From assembly GCF_905147365.1 (NCBI RefSeq), contig NC_056420.1, forward strand, positions 4,846,001 through 4,910,000: a stretch of DNA of 64,000 bases, written 5' to 3'. The notes below the pieces were generated by a model. It ran no database searches, had not been told where the DNA came from, and saw only the letters and a list, made by a program, of their open reading frames with translations. Position numbers and translations under genes: made by a program. Shown here one piece after another: positions 34,058 through 44,168 of the stretch. The stretch comes from Aricia agestis (lineage: Eukaryota > Arthropoda > Insecta > Lepidoptera > Lycaenidae). The number at the start of each line of letters is the position of its first letter. Position 1 is the stretch's first letter.

Positions 34058-34331
34058 CAGGTGTTCCCAAAGTGTGTGCTGCCGCCGTCAGGCGATCCTC
34101 CATCATTTTCCGAAACCACAAATTTTATAAAATAACATTATAATTTTAATTATATAAAGCAGGAGGATGATTAAATATTTGTTTATTATTACTTACCTCA
34201 TTTACCTGCTTAGCCTAACTATCATTAAATGTTTTTAGTTATGTATCTTTTTTTAATAGCTAGGTAGAGTATACAACAAAATATTGTGACATGTAACTGC
34301 GCCTCATGCTCAAAAAGACTGGGAACCCCTG
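34058..34331. mobile_element. hAT-like MITE
   Basis: Ends CAGGTGTTCCCAAAGT and (inverted) CAGGGGTTCCCAGTCT, the usual hAT start. Flanks TTCTATGG and TTCTATCA agree in six of eight bases. 274 bp, no ORF. Confidence 0.7.
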
Positions 34332-34430
34332 TTCTATCATAATATGGGACATTTAATAATCACTTAACTTTAATTACATGAAGACTGGAAGAAAATGTAT
34401 GAAGTTTATGTCAAACTCTTCATTAAGGTA

Positions 34431-34637
34431 TCACCGGGAGCATACGCTTGTAATGTAACATTATAGATTCGATTTTAATCATTCCATAGTAAGTCACGTA
34501 GCATTGATGTTACAAGTTGTATCAAGATATTACACGTTGTATCATACAAGGTGCGCATTATAATGCTCGGCTCTCCTGCCTCACTAATGTAATGCTCAAC
34601 TCTGTAACGTTACATTACAAGCGAATGCTCCCGGTGA
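34431..34637. mobile_element. MITE with about 28-bp inverted ends
   Basis: TCACCGGGAGCATACGCTTG at the left pairs with its complement at the right (CAAGCGAATGCTCCCGGTGA); arms also share TAATGTAAC. About 207 bp. Confidence 0.8.
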
Positions 34638-34668
34638 GGGAGCACATCTAAGTAAACACTAAACATTA

Positions 34669-34781
34669 ACGGTCTATTACAAGAGATTTAAACATCTATT
34701 GTTTTGCGACCATTTTGTACTAGTATATTTTTTTCTAATCAACTGTTAAACAGGTGTTTAAATCTTTTGTAGTAAGACCGT
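34669..34781. mobile_element. Short MITE
   Basis: 113 bp with inverted ends ACGGTCTATTACAAGAGATT and ACGGTCTTACTACAAAAGATT; interior AT-rich. Confidence 0.75.
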
Positions 34782-34963
34782 AAAACTTTTTGTGTGCGGC
34801 TATTAGTATCTTCCTGGTCATATTCATACTCGCATGTTGCAAACGAGATCCATTACCTGTTGTTTCCTCCTTATACTTGGAGGAATTAAGCTATTCTTCT
34901 AGGACACGCAATGACTCCATCACCGGTATCGACATCCTCTTTTTGCACGGAACAATATCCACA

Positions 34964-35181
34964 TCCACACTAATATTATAAATGCGAAAGTGTGTCTGTC
35001 TGTCTGTCCGTCTGTCTGTTACCTCTTCACGCGCGAACCGCTGAACCGATTTTGCTGAAATTTAGCATGGAGATACTTTGAGTCCCGAGAAAGGACATAG
35101 GATAGTTTTTATCCGGGAAAAATGTACGGTTCCCGCGCGATACACGAATTTTGGCGCCATGGAGTTTCGGGCGTCATCTAG
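34964..35181 (+). mobile_element. Compact Helitron-like element
   Basis: 218 bp from TCCACACTAATATTATAAAT, through (GTCT)n and GCTGAACCGATTTTGCTGAA, to GGGCGTCATCTAG. Same family as 44363-44560 and the parent of the tandem unit at 27944-28743. Confidence 0.85.
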
Positions 35182-35393
35182 TTCCCTATAATTCTGCTTT
35201 CGATGTTTTTTTAGAGCAAAGTCCAGACTCAAAAACATTTTGATATAATATCGCATCGCTAAGTATAACATAATATTATTGGCACTTGTGATGCGTACTG
35301 CCTAGAATTCCTATTATGTTTTGCAGTTTGCTAAATTCAATGATGAAATTATCGAATGTATGTGTCATTTAGAATTATTACGGCCGTACTCAG

Positions 35394-35513
35394 AGACATA
35401 TTTTAATGACGATTAAACTTCAATTTAATGTTTGTTGTGTTTCAATTTAATGAAGATAATGTTCATTTAATTGTATAAAATATAGTTAAGTAATTAATAT
35501 TCGTCTCTGAGTG
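35394..35513. mobile_element. Short MITE with CTCAGAGAC ends
   Basis: 120 bp; left GTACTCAGAGACATATTTTA, right inverted GCACTCAGAGACGAATATTA. Confidence 0.78.
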
Positions 35514-35544
35514 CAAAATTTAATTTCGCATTCATTATATTGGT

Positions 35545-36005
35545 AGGACTAGAGATCGCCCAATGGTCGAAATTCGACCTTAGTTTCAACGACATTAGGT
35601 CTACTACCTATATTTTGTAAAAAAATATTGACTTCATCACATTTTTTTCATCTATTGTCTCTGGGACTCAGACTGGCCGAATAAGCATTGTCTTATAGTA
35701 TCTAAGATTCAATAAAAAAAAATTGTCACCTTGTTGTCAACAGACTTCAACCATAAATAAAAGAGTATAATTCGTATGTATAGGCTTGTCACTCAAAAAT
35801 CTGTAATTTTCCTAGTGTGTGTGTTGTAGTGTGTGTAATGTTTTAATTGTTAAAAAAATGTATGATAAAAGCATAATTTCAAAATAATATTAGCTCGATG
35901 CACTCCTTCACCATATAAACTATAACTGTGCAAAATTTCATTCACCTACGTTTCCCCATTTTTCGTCAAAAGGGATACAAAGTTTTTGGCTCACGTATTA
36001 ATATA
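35545..36005 (+). mobile_element. Unclassified interspersed repeat, copy 1
   Basis: Shares long blocks with 51265-51490 (same strand) and 59870-60276 (opposite strand): CTAGAGATCGCCCAATGG, AGACTTCAACCATAAA, GAGTATAATTCGTATG, ATGCACTCCTTCACCATATA and TTTCATTCACCTACGTTTCC. No ORF. Confidence 0.78.
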
Positions 36006-36009
36006 TAGA

Positions 36010-36380
36010 TAACGCCTCTGTCGTCCAGTGGTTCCGAGCATGGCTCTTCACTCGGAAGTCTTGGCTTCGATTCCCGCGTTGGAAACATGTTATTTCCAAG
36101 TTTGGTTAGGACAATGCAGACTGATCACCTGATTGTCTGACAAGTAAGATGATCCATACGTCGGATGGGTATGTAAAAAGTCGGTCCTGCGCTTGACCTC
36201 TCGTCAGTCGTGTCGGTCTTCCGTCCCACTTAATGTTGTGGGTTATAAGAGTAAAAGGAATAGAGAGTGTACTGCGCACACACTTGGGCACTATAAAATT
36301 ACTCCTGTGTAACTGGCCTGGTTTCAATGAAACCGGCCACCGTCAACGAAACCGGTGTGGGCGTTATTATTATTATTATT
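36010..36380 (+). mobile_element. tRNA-derived SINE with ATT tail
   Basis: The head has a polymerase III A box (TCGTCCAGTGG, 36021-36031) and B box (GGCTTCGATTCCC, 36063-36075) with tRNA-like spacing. A tRNA-unrelated body follows (CCGTCCCACTTAATG, GGAATAGAGAGTG), then CCGGCCACCGTCAACGAAACC and (ATT)n. The layout is that of lepidopteran Bm1/HaSE-like SINEs. It is not a functional tRNA gene. Confidence 0.83.
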
Positions 36381-36773
36381 AGGTTAAGGATGGATAGCTG
36401 TTCAGGTTTGGTTATAGATTGTAGATGCACTAAGTATCTGTGACTACTTTCTACCAAGTACGATGTGTCTGCGGATCCCCTCCATCCACAATCCAATCTT
36501 AAACCGGCTGCCCCCTGAAATCATAATACTGCGGACAGCAGGCGCGGTCGCAGCCTGTAGTTTTGGAGGGGGTCACACAAAAACAAATCGCTGTTATTTG
36601 GGGGTGTACAATTTGTACAATCTTGTAGGGAGAGTAAATCAAACACTGTTATGTCACTCAACACTACCACTCGGGCTCGTAGCTGATAGAAGGGGGGAAT
36701 GTCGAGCGACATCTTTTTATATATCAACAACCCCACTACTACAGCCAGAGGGCGTGTCTAAGTTTATTAATTA

Positions 36774-37560
36774 CTAGCTGTTGCCCGCGACTTCGTCCGC
36801 GTGGACTTCAGTTTATAGCGCGCGATGTCAACAAAATTGGTGTCAAAAGCTAAAAGCTTTTGACACCAATTTTGTTGACATCGCGCGTAACATAAAAAAA
36901 CCCTGGTACCCATTAAATCAATACAGCTGTGCAGTGTGCAAACAATAAGTACTTCATTTTTGTATGTTAAACTTTATATATTATGCCAAATTTTAAAGCT
37001 TATTTAGCCCCCCAATTACACAACTTTACCCATAAACTATTTATCATTGATAGGTTTAGCCCCAATTTCACCAACGTCTGTTAGTGTTAACAGCTTGTTA
37101 AAATATCCTGTCTTCTCTTTCATTCATATGAAAAACGAAACAGCTAACGTGATACTAATTCGAGCATTAACTTTAACAGTCGTTGGTGAAATTTGGTATT
37201 AAGGTTACGTCACTGCCTGCACAGATAAAGTACTGAGTTATTTAATACCGTAGAATAGATATAACAATCGAAAAAAATCGAGACTTAAATGTAAGATGAT
37301 ACCACCTCTTATAGAAAGACTTTTGAGCAAGCGTCAGTGCGATGTAGAAGACGCACGGCGCCATCTATTATGAATTTTTTGAACAAATTTACGACCCTTA
37401 CAACCCTTTTTTCCAGTAAAAAAGTAGCCTATGTCCTTTCTCAGGCTTTAGACTATCAGTATACAAAATTTCATTACAATCGGTTCGGTAGTTTTGGCGT
37501 TTGGCGTGAAAGCGAGACTGACAGACAGAGATACTTTCGCATTCATAATATTAGTACAGA
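36774..37560 (-). mobile_element. Helitron-like element with internal 69-bp palindrome
   Basis: 3' end at left: CTAG, then GTTGCCCGCGACTTCGTCCG. 5' end at right: CAGACAGAGATACTTTCGCA and TAATATTAGTACAGA. Interior has CCTATGTCCTTTCTCAGGC and TTTCATTACAATCGG. The palindrome at 36819-36887 lies just inside the 3' end. Confidence 0.8.
36819..36887. repeat. Perfect 32-bp-arm palindrome
   Basis: Arms begin CGCGCGATGTCAACAAAATT; loop TAAAA. No mismatch in 32 pairs. The same sequence, in single copy, occurs at 38206-38245. Confidence 0.93.
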
Positions 37561-37602
37561 TTATGTGCACACTGCACAGCTGTTTTTGGGTATTTTGATT
37601 AA

Positions 37603-38085
37603 TTAAGAGGATTCCACACCGCCCTTTTTTCCATACAAACGTTGTCCCCTGTTTCCTCCCTGGATAATGCTAGTAGAGTTATATTTTTTTTCCTGAATAT
37701 CTACGGCCACTAATACAATGTCCCTATGTTTTATTTTTTTTTCATAATTTAATTATTAAATAAGATATGAACGTTCAAAAACCCAAAAAAATGGCCAGAT
37801 TTTCCACTGTGTTCAAACGTCCAGAAAACAGATTTGGCTAGATTATACAAAAAAAAGCAAAACATAGGAACACAGCTCAAGCCTTTTTTTAATCTTTAAT
37901 GAAAAAAGTACTTAAATCGGTTAAGTTTTGGAGAAGGAATCAGGGGACAACGAATCGTTGATTTTCTGGATTTTCTGCAGTTGTCTCTATCGCGTTCTGC
38001 GGTATAGGCTTGAGGTAAGGGAGACAGCTATAGATATTACACGTACTTTTTTTTCATTTCTCTAGCCGCTGTTGTATCCTCTTAA
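37603..38085 (-). mobile_element. TTAA-bounded DNA element, copy 2
   Basis: Inverted copy of 12527-13009, same length of 483 bp, TTAA at both outer ends (37603-37606, 38082-38085). Shared interior throughout; better preserved A-runs than copy 1. Confidence 0.82.
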
Positions 38086-38165
38086 GGGCCGCGCTACACC
38101 GGAATGGCAGCGGCGAGGCGAGCACTTTCAGCGCTGCCATTCCGGTGTAGCGCGCTGCGCGGCCC
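38086..38165. mobile_element. 80-bp Harbinger-like MITE
   Basis: GGGCCGCGCTACACCGG at the left pairs with the right end in a near-perfect hairpin (22-bp core 38091-38112 / 38132-38153). Flanked by TAA on both sides (38083-38085, 38166-38168), the 3-bp target of PIF/Harbinger. It is inserted exactly at the TTAA border of the preceding element. Confidence 0.78.
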
Positions 38166-38205
38166 TAAGAGGGGTACCACTTACCAGGGTTTTAAAAAGT
38201 TTTTA

Positions 38206-38281
38206 AATTTGACACAAATTTTGTTGACACCGCGCGCTATAAACTAAAGTCCACGCGGACGAAGTCGCGGGCAACAGCTAG
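38206..38281 (+). mobile_element. Helitron 3' end
   Basis: Near-exact inverted copy of 36774-36850: TTTTGTTGACACCGCGCGC, GTCCACGCGGACGAAGTCGC and CTAG at 38278-38281. The 5' part is not adjacent. Confidence 0.8.
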
Positions 38282-38700
38282 TTATGAATAAAAACAATAA
38301 TATATAATAAAGTAGGTATGATTAGTTCTGTTATAATAATGAAGTAAAAAATAAAGCGCCATCTGTTTTCATATATTAGAATTAAAATGTTGATTGCATT
38401 GATATATTTTCTGGATGGAATATAGGCCAACACAACACACTCGAACTCCTTAGAAATGCAGTAGGAGTTCTATAAGATAAGATAGATTGATTATTATTAT
38501 AGCAAGTGATAATATTATTAAACATAATATTCTAACGTATTAAAAACTATAAACAAAAACATAATAACTAATAACTAATAAGTATGATTAGTTCTATGTT
38601 ACAACGAAGTAAAAAAAAGCGCCATCTGTTGAATCGTATTACAACTAAAATGTTCATTGCATCGCGTCGATATATTTCTGGATTTTTTATAATATTATAC
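38282..38700. other. AT-rich spacer with a direct duplication
   Basis: AGTATGATTAGTTCT...GCGCCATCTGTT...ATGTT(G/C)ATTGCATYG occurs at about 38314-38405 and again at 38580-38665. No gene. Confidence 0.55.
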
Positions 38701-38835
38701 ATAAAATATATTTAAGATTTTTGAAATATTATTTTAATACACATCCAAGACCCAGGAACATTGAAAACTTTTTGTTCCGCCTGCGGGACTCGAACCCAGG
38801 ACCCCCGGGATGAGCGCTGGCCACGCGCAATGCGA
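38700..38835 (-). mobile_element. tRNA-derived SINE fragment, family 2
   Basis: Minus strand: B box TGGGTTCGAGTCCC, then GCGGAACAAAAAGTTTTC and TCCTGGGTCTTGGATGTGT. The 5' A-box part is missing. Same family as 61600-61797. Confidence 0.75.
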
Positions 38836-38879
38836 AGTAATTTTCATCGATATTTTCATGGAAATAAGATATTTTCCCA

Positions 38880-38972
38880 CATCAAAATGTAGCCTATGTC
38901 CTTTCTCAGACTCTAGAATAACTGTGTACAAAATTTCATTGCAATCGGTTCAGTAGTTTTGGCGTGAAAGCG

Positions 38973-39003
<31 letters not shown>

Positions 39004-39035
39004 GATACTTTCGCATTTATAATATTAGTATAGAT
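38880..39035 (-). mobile_element. Helitron 5' half
   Basis: Minus orientation: (CAGA)n, TACTTTCGCATTTATAATAT and TAGTATAGA at the right; TAGCCTATGTCCTTTCTC inside. The 3' half is replaced by other sequence. Confidence 0.75.
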
Positions 39036-39038
39036 TAA

Positions 39039-39609
39039 TGAGATGTGCCGATCATGACTTTGGCCGACTAGCCGATTAGTCGGTTGCAAAGAAGCCGACT
39101 AATCGGCCGACTAGTCGGCCAAGCCGATCGTGGTTTCGGAAGTTTCCGTAACGTTTTTTTACTGCTGTGTCGCGGGTAAGTCGCACACGCCGCCTGCAAA
39201 CGTGTCAAATCGTGTTATGTTTAGGACTTTAGGTACTTCACATGCGTTACTTTATTTTGTTTCTATGATGATTGATGATTTTCATTAAATACCTATTTCA
39301 TGAACATGAAATCTCGATTTAATAATACATAAGTACTTACTTTGTTGTTAAGATTATATTTACAAAAATAATTTCTTTACTAGCAGGTTATTTCAGAAAC
39401 ACTTCATTTAATTTTAAATTGTGTAACACGGATCGAGTGTGGTGTCTTAAACACATTATAAATAATAATCAAGGGTTTTCTTTAATGTAATTTCAATAAT
39501 AGCAAAAAAGTAAAAAGCCGATTAGTCGGGGCTTTTTGCCGACTATTCGTCGACTAGTCGCCGACTACAAAAGTGGCCGGATAGTCGGCGACTACTCAGC
39601 ACATCTCTA
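39039..39609. mobile_element. hAT-like element with CCGACTAGTCGG subterminal repeats
   Basis: Ends TGAGATGTGCCGA (left) and TAGAGATGTGCTGA (right, inverted) are hAT-like. GCCGACTA(A/G)TCGGC words recur at least four times inside each end (39057-39120 and 39513-39590), as transposase-binding sites would. No clean 8-bp duplication is left. No ORF. Confidence 0.72.
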
Positions 39610-39639
39610 ATTATTATCAATACGCTACAGGGGGGGGGG

Positions 39640-39745
39640 TCATGTCATGGTCGTATCAAATTTTGCTGCCTTTCCTAATTCCTGCTTTTTAAGAGGGAAT
39701 ACGCTCTTCAGGAAGGTTTACAGGTCGTATTGATCCGGGAATACT
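39640..39745 (-). mobile_element. LINE 3' fragment
   Basis: Minus strand resembles 51820-51870: AAACCTTCCTGAAGAGCGTA and TTCCCTCTTAAAAAGCAGG. Preceded by a run of 9 G at 39631-39639. Confidence 0.5.
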
Positions 39746-40213
39746 GCTGCGACATATTATTTGTGCTTGTTGTAGACAGCTGCCGGTTTTCGGTAATTCA
39801 TTTGCCTCCAGATGGAGCTGTAGCCGTAGGATATTTCGTGTGAAATAAACATATTATGACAGCTATATCGTGACATATGACAGCGACTTGATTCGATAGA
39901 CCCTAAGCACATAATATAATAGTACTCAGTACCCTAAGGCTACACGTAGCGGCACCTGCGGGGCTAAAATGGTCGCTTTGGAGAATCAATATGATCTATG
40001 ATTCAATTTTTTTTAACTCGCAAAATGGTCACTATCTGCTTGCAATTCATGTCTAGTAATTCGTAATTATTTGACATTCGTTAGTTTGACAGTTTTGACA
40101 ATTCATTTGCTGAATTGATTGAGAAGAATTGCTAAATTTGACCATGTGACCCCGCTTGTGGCAAAATATGTAATATCAAAAATCCACATAATATTGCGAC
40201 AATCATAGCCATC
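39746..40213. other. Unassigned spacer
   Basis: No gene or element ends seen. Confidence 0.35.
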
Positions 40214-40258
40214 TAATATAACCCAACGGGAAGAGGGTATTTCCGTTGGGTTATATTA
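40214..40258. repeat. Hairpin, 16-bp stem
   Basis: TAATATAACCCAACGG and its complement around a 13-base loop. Confidence 0.85.
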
Positions 40259-40261
40259 TTA

Positions 40262-41163
40262 TCCTACTAATCCTACTAATATTATAAAGGCGAAAGTTTG
40301 TTTGGATGTATGGATGTGTGGATGTATGGATGTTTGTTACTCTTTCACGCAAAAACTACTGAACGGATTTTAATGAAACTTTACAATAATATAGCTTATA
40401 CATCAGAATAACACATAGGCTACAATTTTAACCGACTTTAAAAATGGGGGGGAATTACTCCGCCGTTTGTTAACTGATTTTCAAAATTTTTCTTTTGGTA
40501 TATAGGGTATCATCCCAATTTGGTATTATATTCACAAAAGTGGTGATCTGATGAAGGATCCATAAGTAATCGAGGGAACTCCTCAAAACTTATAGGGAAA
40601 CATGTGGTGACTTCGGTTTCGTGAGAAGTATTCTAAGCATATGCTACCAACAAGCAAGATTTTGCACCGAGATATACCTGGTATACCGTGGTTCGAAAGG
40701 TGCTGAGAGAACTCCTGATTCTTTATAGATACAAGTTTGGGAGTTTCGGCGTTGTTTTAAGAACAGAGAGCATATGCTACTATGCAAATTTCATTCATCA
40801 TCATCATCATCATCACTACCATATTATACCATTTCATAGTCTTTTAGATCGAGACTCGAGTTTGTCAAGCGATAATTAAAAAAAATCTATACCTACCTAA
40901 TATTATAAACCTTAAGAGTATGTTTGCTTGAACGAGTCAATCTCAGGAACTACAGGTCCGATATAAAAACTTATCTCAGTGTTAGATAGATCATTTATCG
41001 AGTAAGACTATAGGTTATATTATAATATTATCACGCTAACACTAATAAGACCGAAGAAACTCAGGAAAATGTGGGAAAAACGGGGGAAATATTTTTTATG
41101 GGAAAATGTACGATTTCTGTAAAATTCCTAATTTACGCGGGCGAAGCCGCGCGGGACATCTAG
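40262..41163 (+). mobile_element. Two stacked Helitron-like elements
   Basis: 40262 starts TCCTACTAATCCTACTAATATTATAAAG with tandem TTTGGATGTATGGATG, then an AACCGACTTTAAAAATGG interior. A second, complete copy runs 40886-41163 (TCTATACC...TAATATTATAAAC to CGCGGGCGAAGCCGCGCGG, then CTAG). An (ATC)n run lies at 40797-40818. Confidence 0.75.
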
Positions 41164-41433
41164 TATAACATATTTATAGTCCTAACCTCGTGATTTGGAC
41201 TATAATGTTTCTTCGTAAACATTTTCTTCTATGACCATAATTAACGACCTGGTTTTACGATGCGTAGTACTAACACCACAGTAATCGATGTGAATTGTGA
41301 ACGTGTTATGATAATGTTTGAATATTGTTAATGTACGACACGTGTCTAAAACTACCGTCTTGCTATGTAATAAACAACAAAATATAACTAAACTTTAATA
41401 CGTCTACTTATCAAATTTTTTCTCAGGCTAAAG

Positions 41434-41500
41434 CTGGAGACATATAGGTACACCTACGAGGTAGAGGAACTACCTCGTAGGTGTACCTATATGTCTCCAG
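41434..41500. repeat. Perfect 31-bp hairpin
   Basis: CTGGAGACATATAGGTACAC begins the arm; loop AGGAA; no mismatch in 31 pairs. Followed by ATATATATGTATGT simple sequence. Confidence 0.93.
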
Positions 41501-41696
41501 ATGTATATGTTATGATATATATATGTATGTATATTCAGCATGATTCCAAGATATTTTTAACAGGAGTTTATCTTGCAATGGCGTTGTTGGTTGGTTAGCA
41601 TTTTAATGTTAGCCAACAAAAGTACTAGTAATTTGATTTAATCAACTCCTGCCACAAAATCTCAAAACCTAAAATTATTCACGTGATTACATTATA

Positions 41697-41947
41697 CAAG
41701 GTGTAACAAAAATAAGTGATAATAATTTAGGGTGTGTTCCTTATAGAGAATTCACTGAGAAAGTAGCAGCGCTGAAAGACCAAATTTATTTTTCACTTTT
41801 GTGGCGTAACTCGTGAGGCTGGGGCGCTTGCCCATACAAAAGTGAAAAAAAAATTTTTCTTTCAGCGCTGTTACTTTCACAGCGAACTCTCTACAAGGAA
41901 CACGTACACACCCTAAATTATTATCACTTTATTTTTATTATAGCCTG
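41697..41947. mobile_element. Mariner-like fold-back MITE, copy 2
   Basis: CAAGGTGTAACAAAAATAAG to TATTATAGCCTG, TA at both flanks. Shares GTAGCAGCGCTGAAAGAC and GCCCATACAAAAGTG with copies 1 and 3. Confidence 0.85.
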
Positions 41948-42077
41948 TATATGGAAAGCAGTAAACACACGTTTTCCGTATTTAATTCCCTAATGTAGAA
42001 TTTCGATTCGGAATTCCGTGAGACTAGCGCAAACGTTCATTTTTCTTCACTCGCGAACGCGCTGGCTTGCACTCGAA

Positions 42078-42307
42078 CGTGGGCGCCGGCAGGAGGGTGC
42101 CAGGTGGTGCACTTGGACCCCTTGGGAATCTCGGAATCAACATTTTGTAACCTGCATATTACCATGCCGTACAAAGGTAGTTTGTAATGTTTCGGCACTA
42201 AATGTATTTTGTTAACGTAAATAGACAGTCACTGTTGTTTGTAAAAAGAAAAGAAAATAAATAAAACTAAAATCTGCACTCCTCGGAAATTTCTGCCGGC
42301 GCCCAAG
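42078..42307. mobile_element. hAT-like MITE, GGGCGCCGG family, copy 1
   Basis: 230 bp with ends CGTGGGCGCCGGCAG and (inverted) CTTGGGCGCCGGCAG; exact 8-bp duplication CACTCGAA at 42070-42077 and 42308-42315. Interior GGTGCCAGGTGGTGCACTTG. Confidence 0.88.
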
Positions 42308-42742
42308 CACTCGAAACGTACACGTGCGGAACTTGTGCCGTTCGGATTTCCGAATACGGAAAACGAATAGGGAAATCGAATATGGAAAACGTGTGTATGC
42401 GGCCAGCCAGATTGTCATTCATGCACAATAGTATGTGAAAGTCTCTAACGTTATTTTTGCAAAGGCATGGTTCCACCATCATTCTACCACCACCCCTCAC
42501 CCCCCACCTACCTGCCTGCTCACTATTTTTCGTTTGCTCTCATTTGGATTCACAAAAGGTTGAAATCCTTTACCGAAAAAAATAGGAATACCGATACAAC
42601 CGCAAGCAAAGCGATATTAACAAACAAATCACACACCACAATGCATCATATCGACGACAATAAGGAGGACGCTGCTCTCTCGTGGTCACTGTGATGAGTC
42701 CATGTTATTGCTGAAGGCCGCATGAGATACTGATGATACTAA
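42308..42742. other. Unassigned spacer between two hAT MITEs
   Basis: C-rich stretch at 42474-42510; no convincing coding. Confidence 0.35.
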
Positions 42743-42969
42743 CATGGGCGCCGGAAGGGGGGTGCCAGGTGGTGCACTTGCACCCCTTGGGAATCTCGGG
42801 ATTAACAGGAACATGGAATATTTTGTAACCCTATTACCATGCCGATTGCCGTACAAAGATAGTTCGTAATGTTTCGGTACTAAGTCACTGTTGTTCATAA
42901 AAAGTAAAAAAGAAAAGAAAGAAAAATAAAATCTGCACCCCTTGGAAATTATTTCTGCCGGCGCCCATG
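42743..42969. mobile_element. hAT-like MITE, GGGCGCCGG family, copy 2
   Basis: 227 bp with perfect ends CATGGGCGCCGG / complement and an exact 8-bp duplication GATACTAA at 42735-42742 and 42970-42977. Same interior and orientation as copy 1. Confidence 0.9.
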
Positions 42970-43225
42970 GATACTAATATATCTTTATCATGATTTGAGA
43001 ACCTTCCATATTCGTTGGTTCCCGAACCGGCGCGGTCGTAGACTATTCTAAATGATTGAGTTCCCATTTAGAATGTTATTTTATTTTGAAGTCGGCTATG
43101 AGATCAAATACCAGAAGAAAAATATATCAAACAGAATATAATAAATTCCATTATAATTCGCTGGTGCGGCGGCGTCCGAAGCGCAAACGCGTAAGCGGCG
43201 AAAATATGTATCTTTAAGCCGTGAC

Positions 43226-43540
43226 TACATATTTTTGCCGCTTGCGTTTGAAACGTTAGGCCCATGGGGGGATGATATGAAAAAGTTTTTCAATCTTATA
43301 TCATCCCGCCTCATAGATCGCACAGGTGACCAGAGGGCTGGAGCGTATTTTGGCCAGCGATTAAGCCTGGCCTTACAGCGGGGCAATGTGGCTAGTATTC
43401 TGGGCACTCTCCCTAAAGGCAGCAGTCTGGATGACAACCTTTTTTATATTTAAACTGTTCTCTTTTTTTTTTTTTTACTTATATACGCTAGTTTTTATTG
43501 TAATTTAGTTTTATTGTATTAGTTTAATAAATACTCTATC
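43226..43540 (+). pseudogene. C-terminal end of a LINE reverse-transcriptase protein
   Basis: An open frame ending at 43453 reads FETLGPWGDDMKKF, DQRAGAYFGQRLSLALQRG and NVASILGTLP. (V)ETLGPWG and GDxRAGxxxxQRxxxAxQRGNxxSIxGT are the C-terminal signature of a widespread invertebrate non-LTR retrotransposon. A T-run and AATAAA (43526) follow. It is 5'-truncated at about 43226. There the first codons lie in an inverted repeat with 43188-43210 (GCGTAAGCGGCGAAAATATG), perhaps from inversion during insertion. Confidence 0.72.
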
Positions 43541-43975
43541 ATAGAATTCAAACGTTCTTTTGAAATAAGGTTTTGGAACTATAGCTATGCGCATCTACCT
43601 ATCTAAAGTAGATAAAGTGCAGTGCTGAGATAATACTCTACAATATATTACAAGCTTCGGTTATTGTAATAGAAGGAGTCTGCAAACAAGCAAACATATC
43701 GCCTAATGTAAAAGCAGAATATAACCAACGTCCATTGCCCAACGGAGTCAGTCAAATCAATGCAAATCCTTTTTTGAGGTCTGAAAGTCGTAACTCGTAA
43801 GATTGGAATGGATTGAAAATACTGCTGGCGAAATTTTAAGTCCATAAAAGCCCCCACCCTTTCGTCCATTCCCCCGGAAAAACGTACTGACGTCTGAAAT
43901 CCATAATCAAATAGTTTACGTGTCCCGGCGTATTTACCGTGCGATTGTCTCTGTTGACTGAACGCGGCCTGCCGT

Positions 43976-44092
43976 TTTATATATAGGCCGCCGCCGCACC
44001 AGTATCACACTCTTCGGAGAGTGTTTGTGTGTATCATTCCATTTTGTTCATAGCCACTTCTGTGGCCGAACACCCATCTACATCAACGACCG
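43976..44092 (+). promoter_or_regulatory. Candidate TATA promoter and spliced 5' exon
   Basis: TTTTATATATAGG (43976-43986) lies about 27 bases upstream of an initiator-like CAGTATCACA (44000-44009). The predicted transcript runs to a strong donor CG|GTAAGTGA at 44093. The region is GC-richer than its surroundings. It may instead be the U3/R part of an old LTR (TGTCCCGGCG at 43921). No coding exon could be tied to it. Confidence 0.4.
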
Positions 44093-44116
44093 GTAAGTGA
44101 ACATAAGTGCTATACT

Positions 44117-44168
44117 TGCTAGGAGTGCCAGAGTTGCTAGGAGCGCTAGAATCTCTAGGAGTGCTAGC
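44117..44168. repeat. Short tandem repeat of GCTAGGAG
   Basis: GCTAGGAG(T/C)GC(T/C)AGA(A/G)T words repeat about three times. Confidence 0.75.

Noticed and set aside
36010..36090. Possible tRNA gene
   Set aside because: A and B boxes are present but the cloverleaf lacks a paired acceptor stem and it continues into a SINE body.
43235..43453. Host gene encoding a small protein
   Set aside because: The ETLGPWG and QRGN blocks are the C-terminal signature of a retrotransposon protein.
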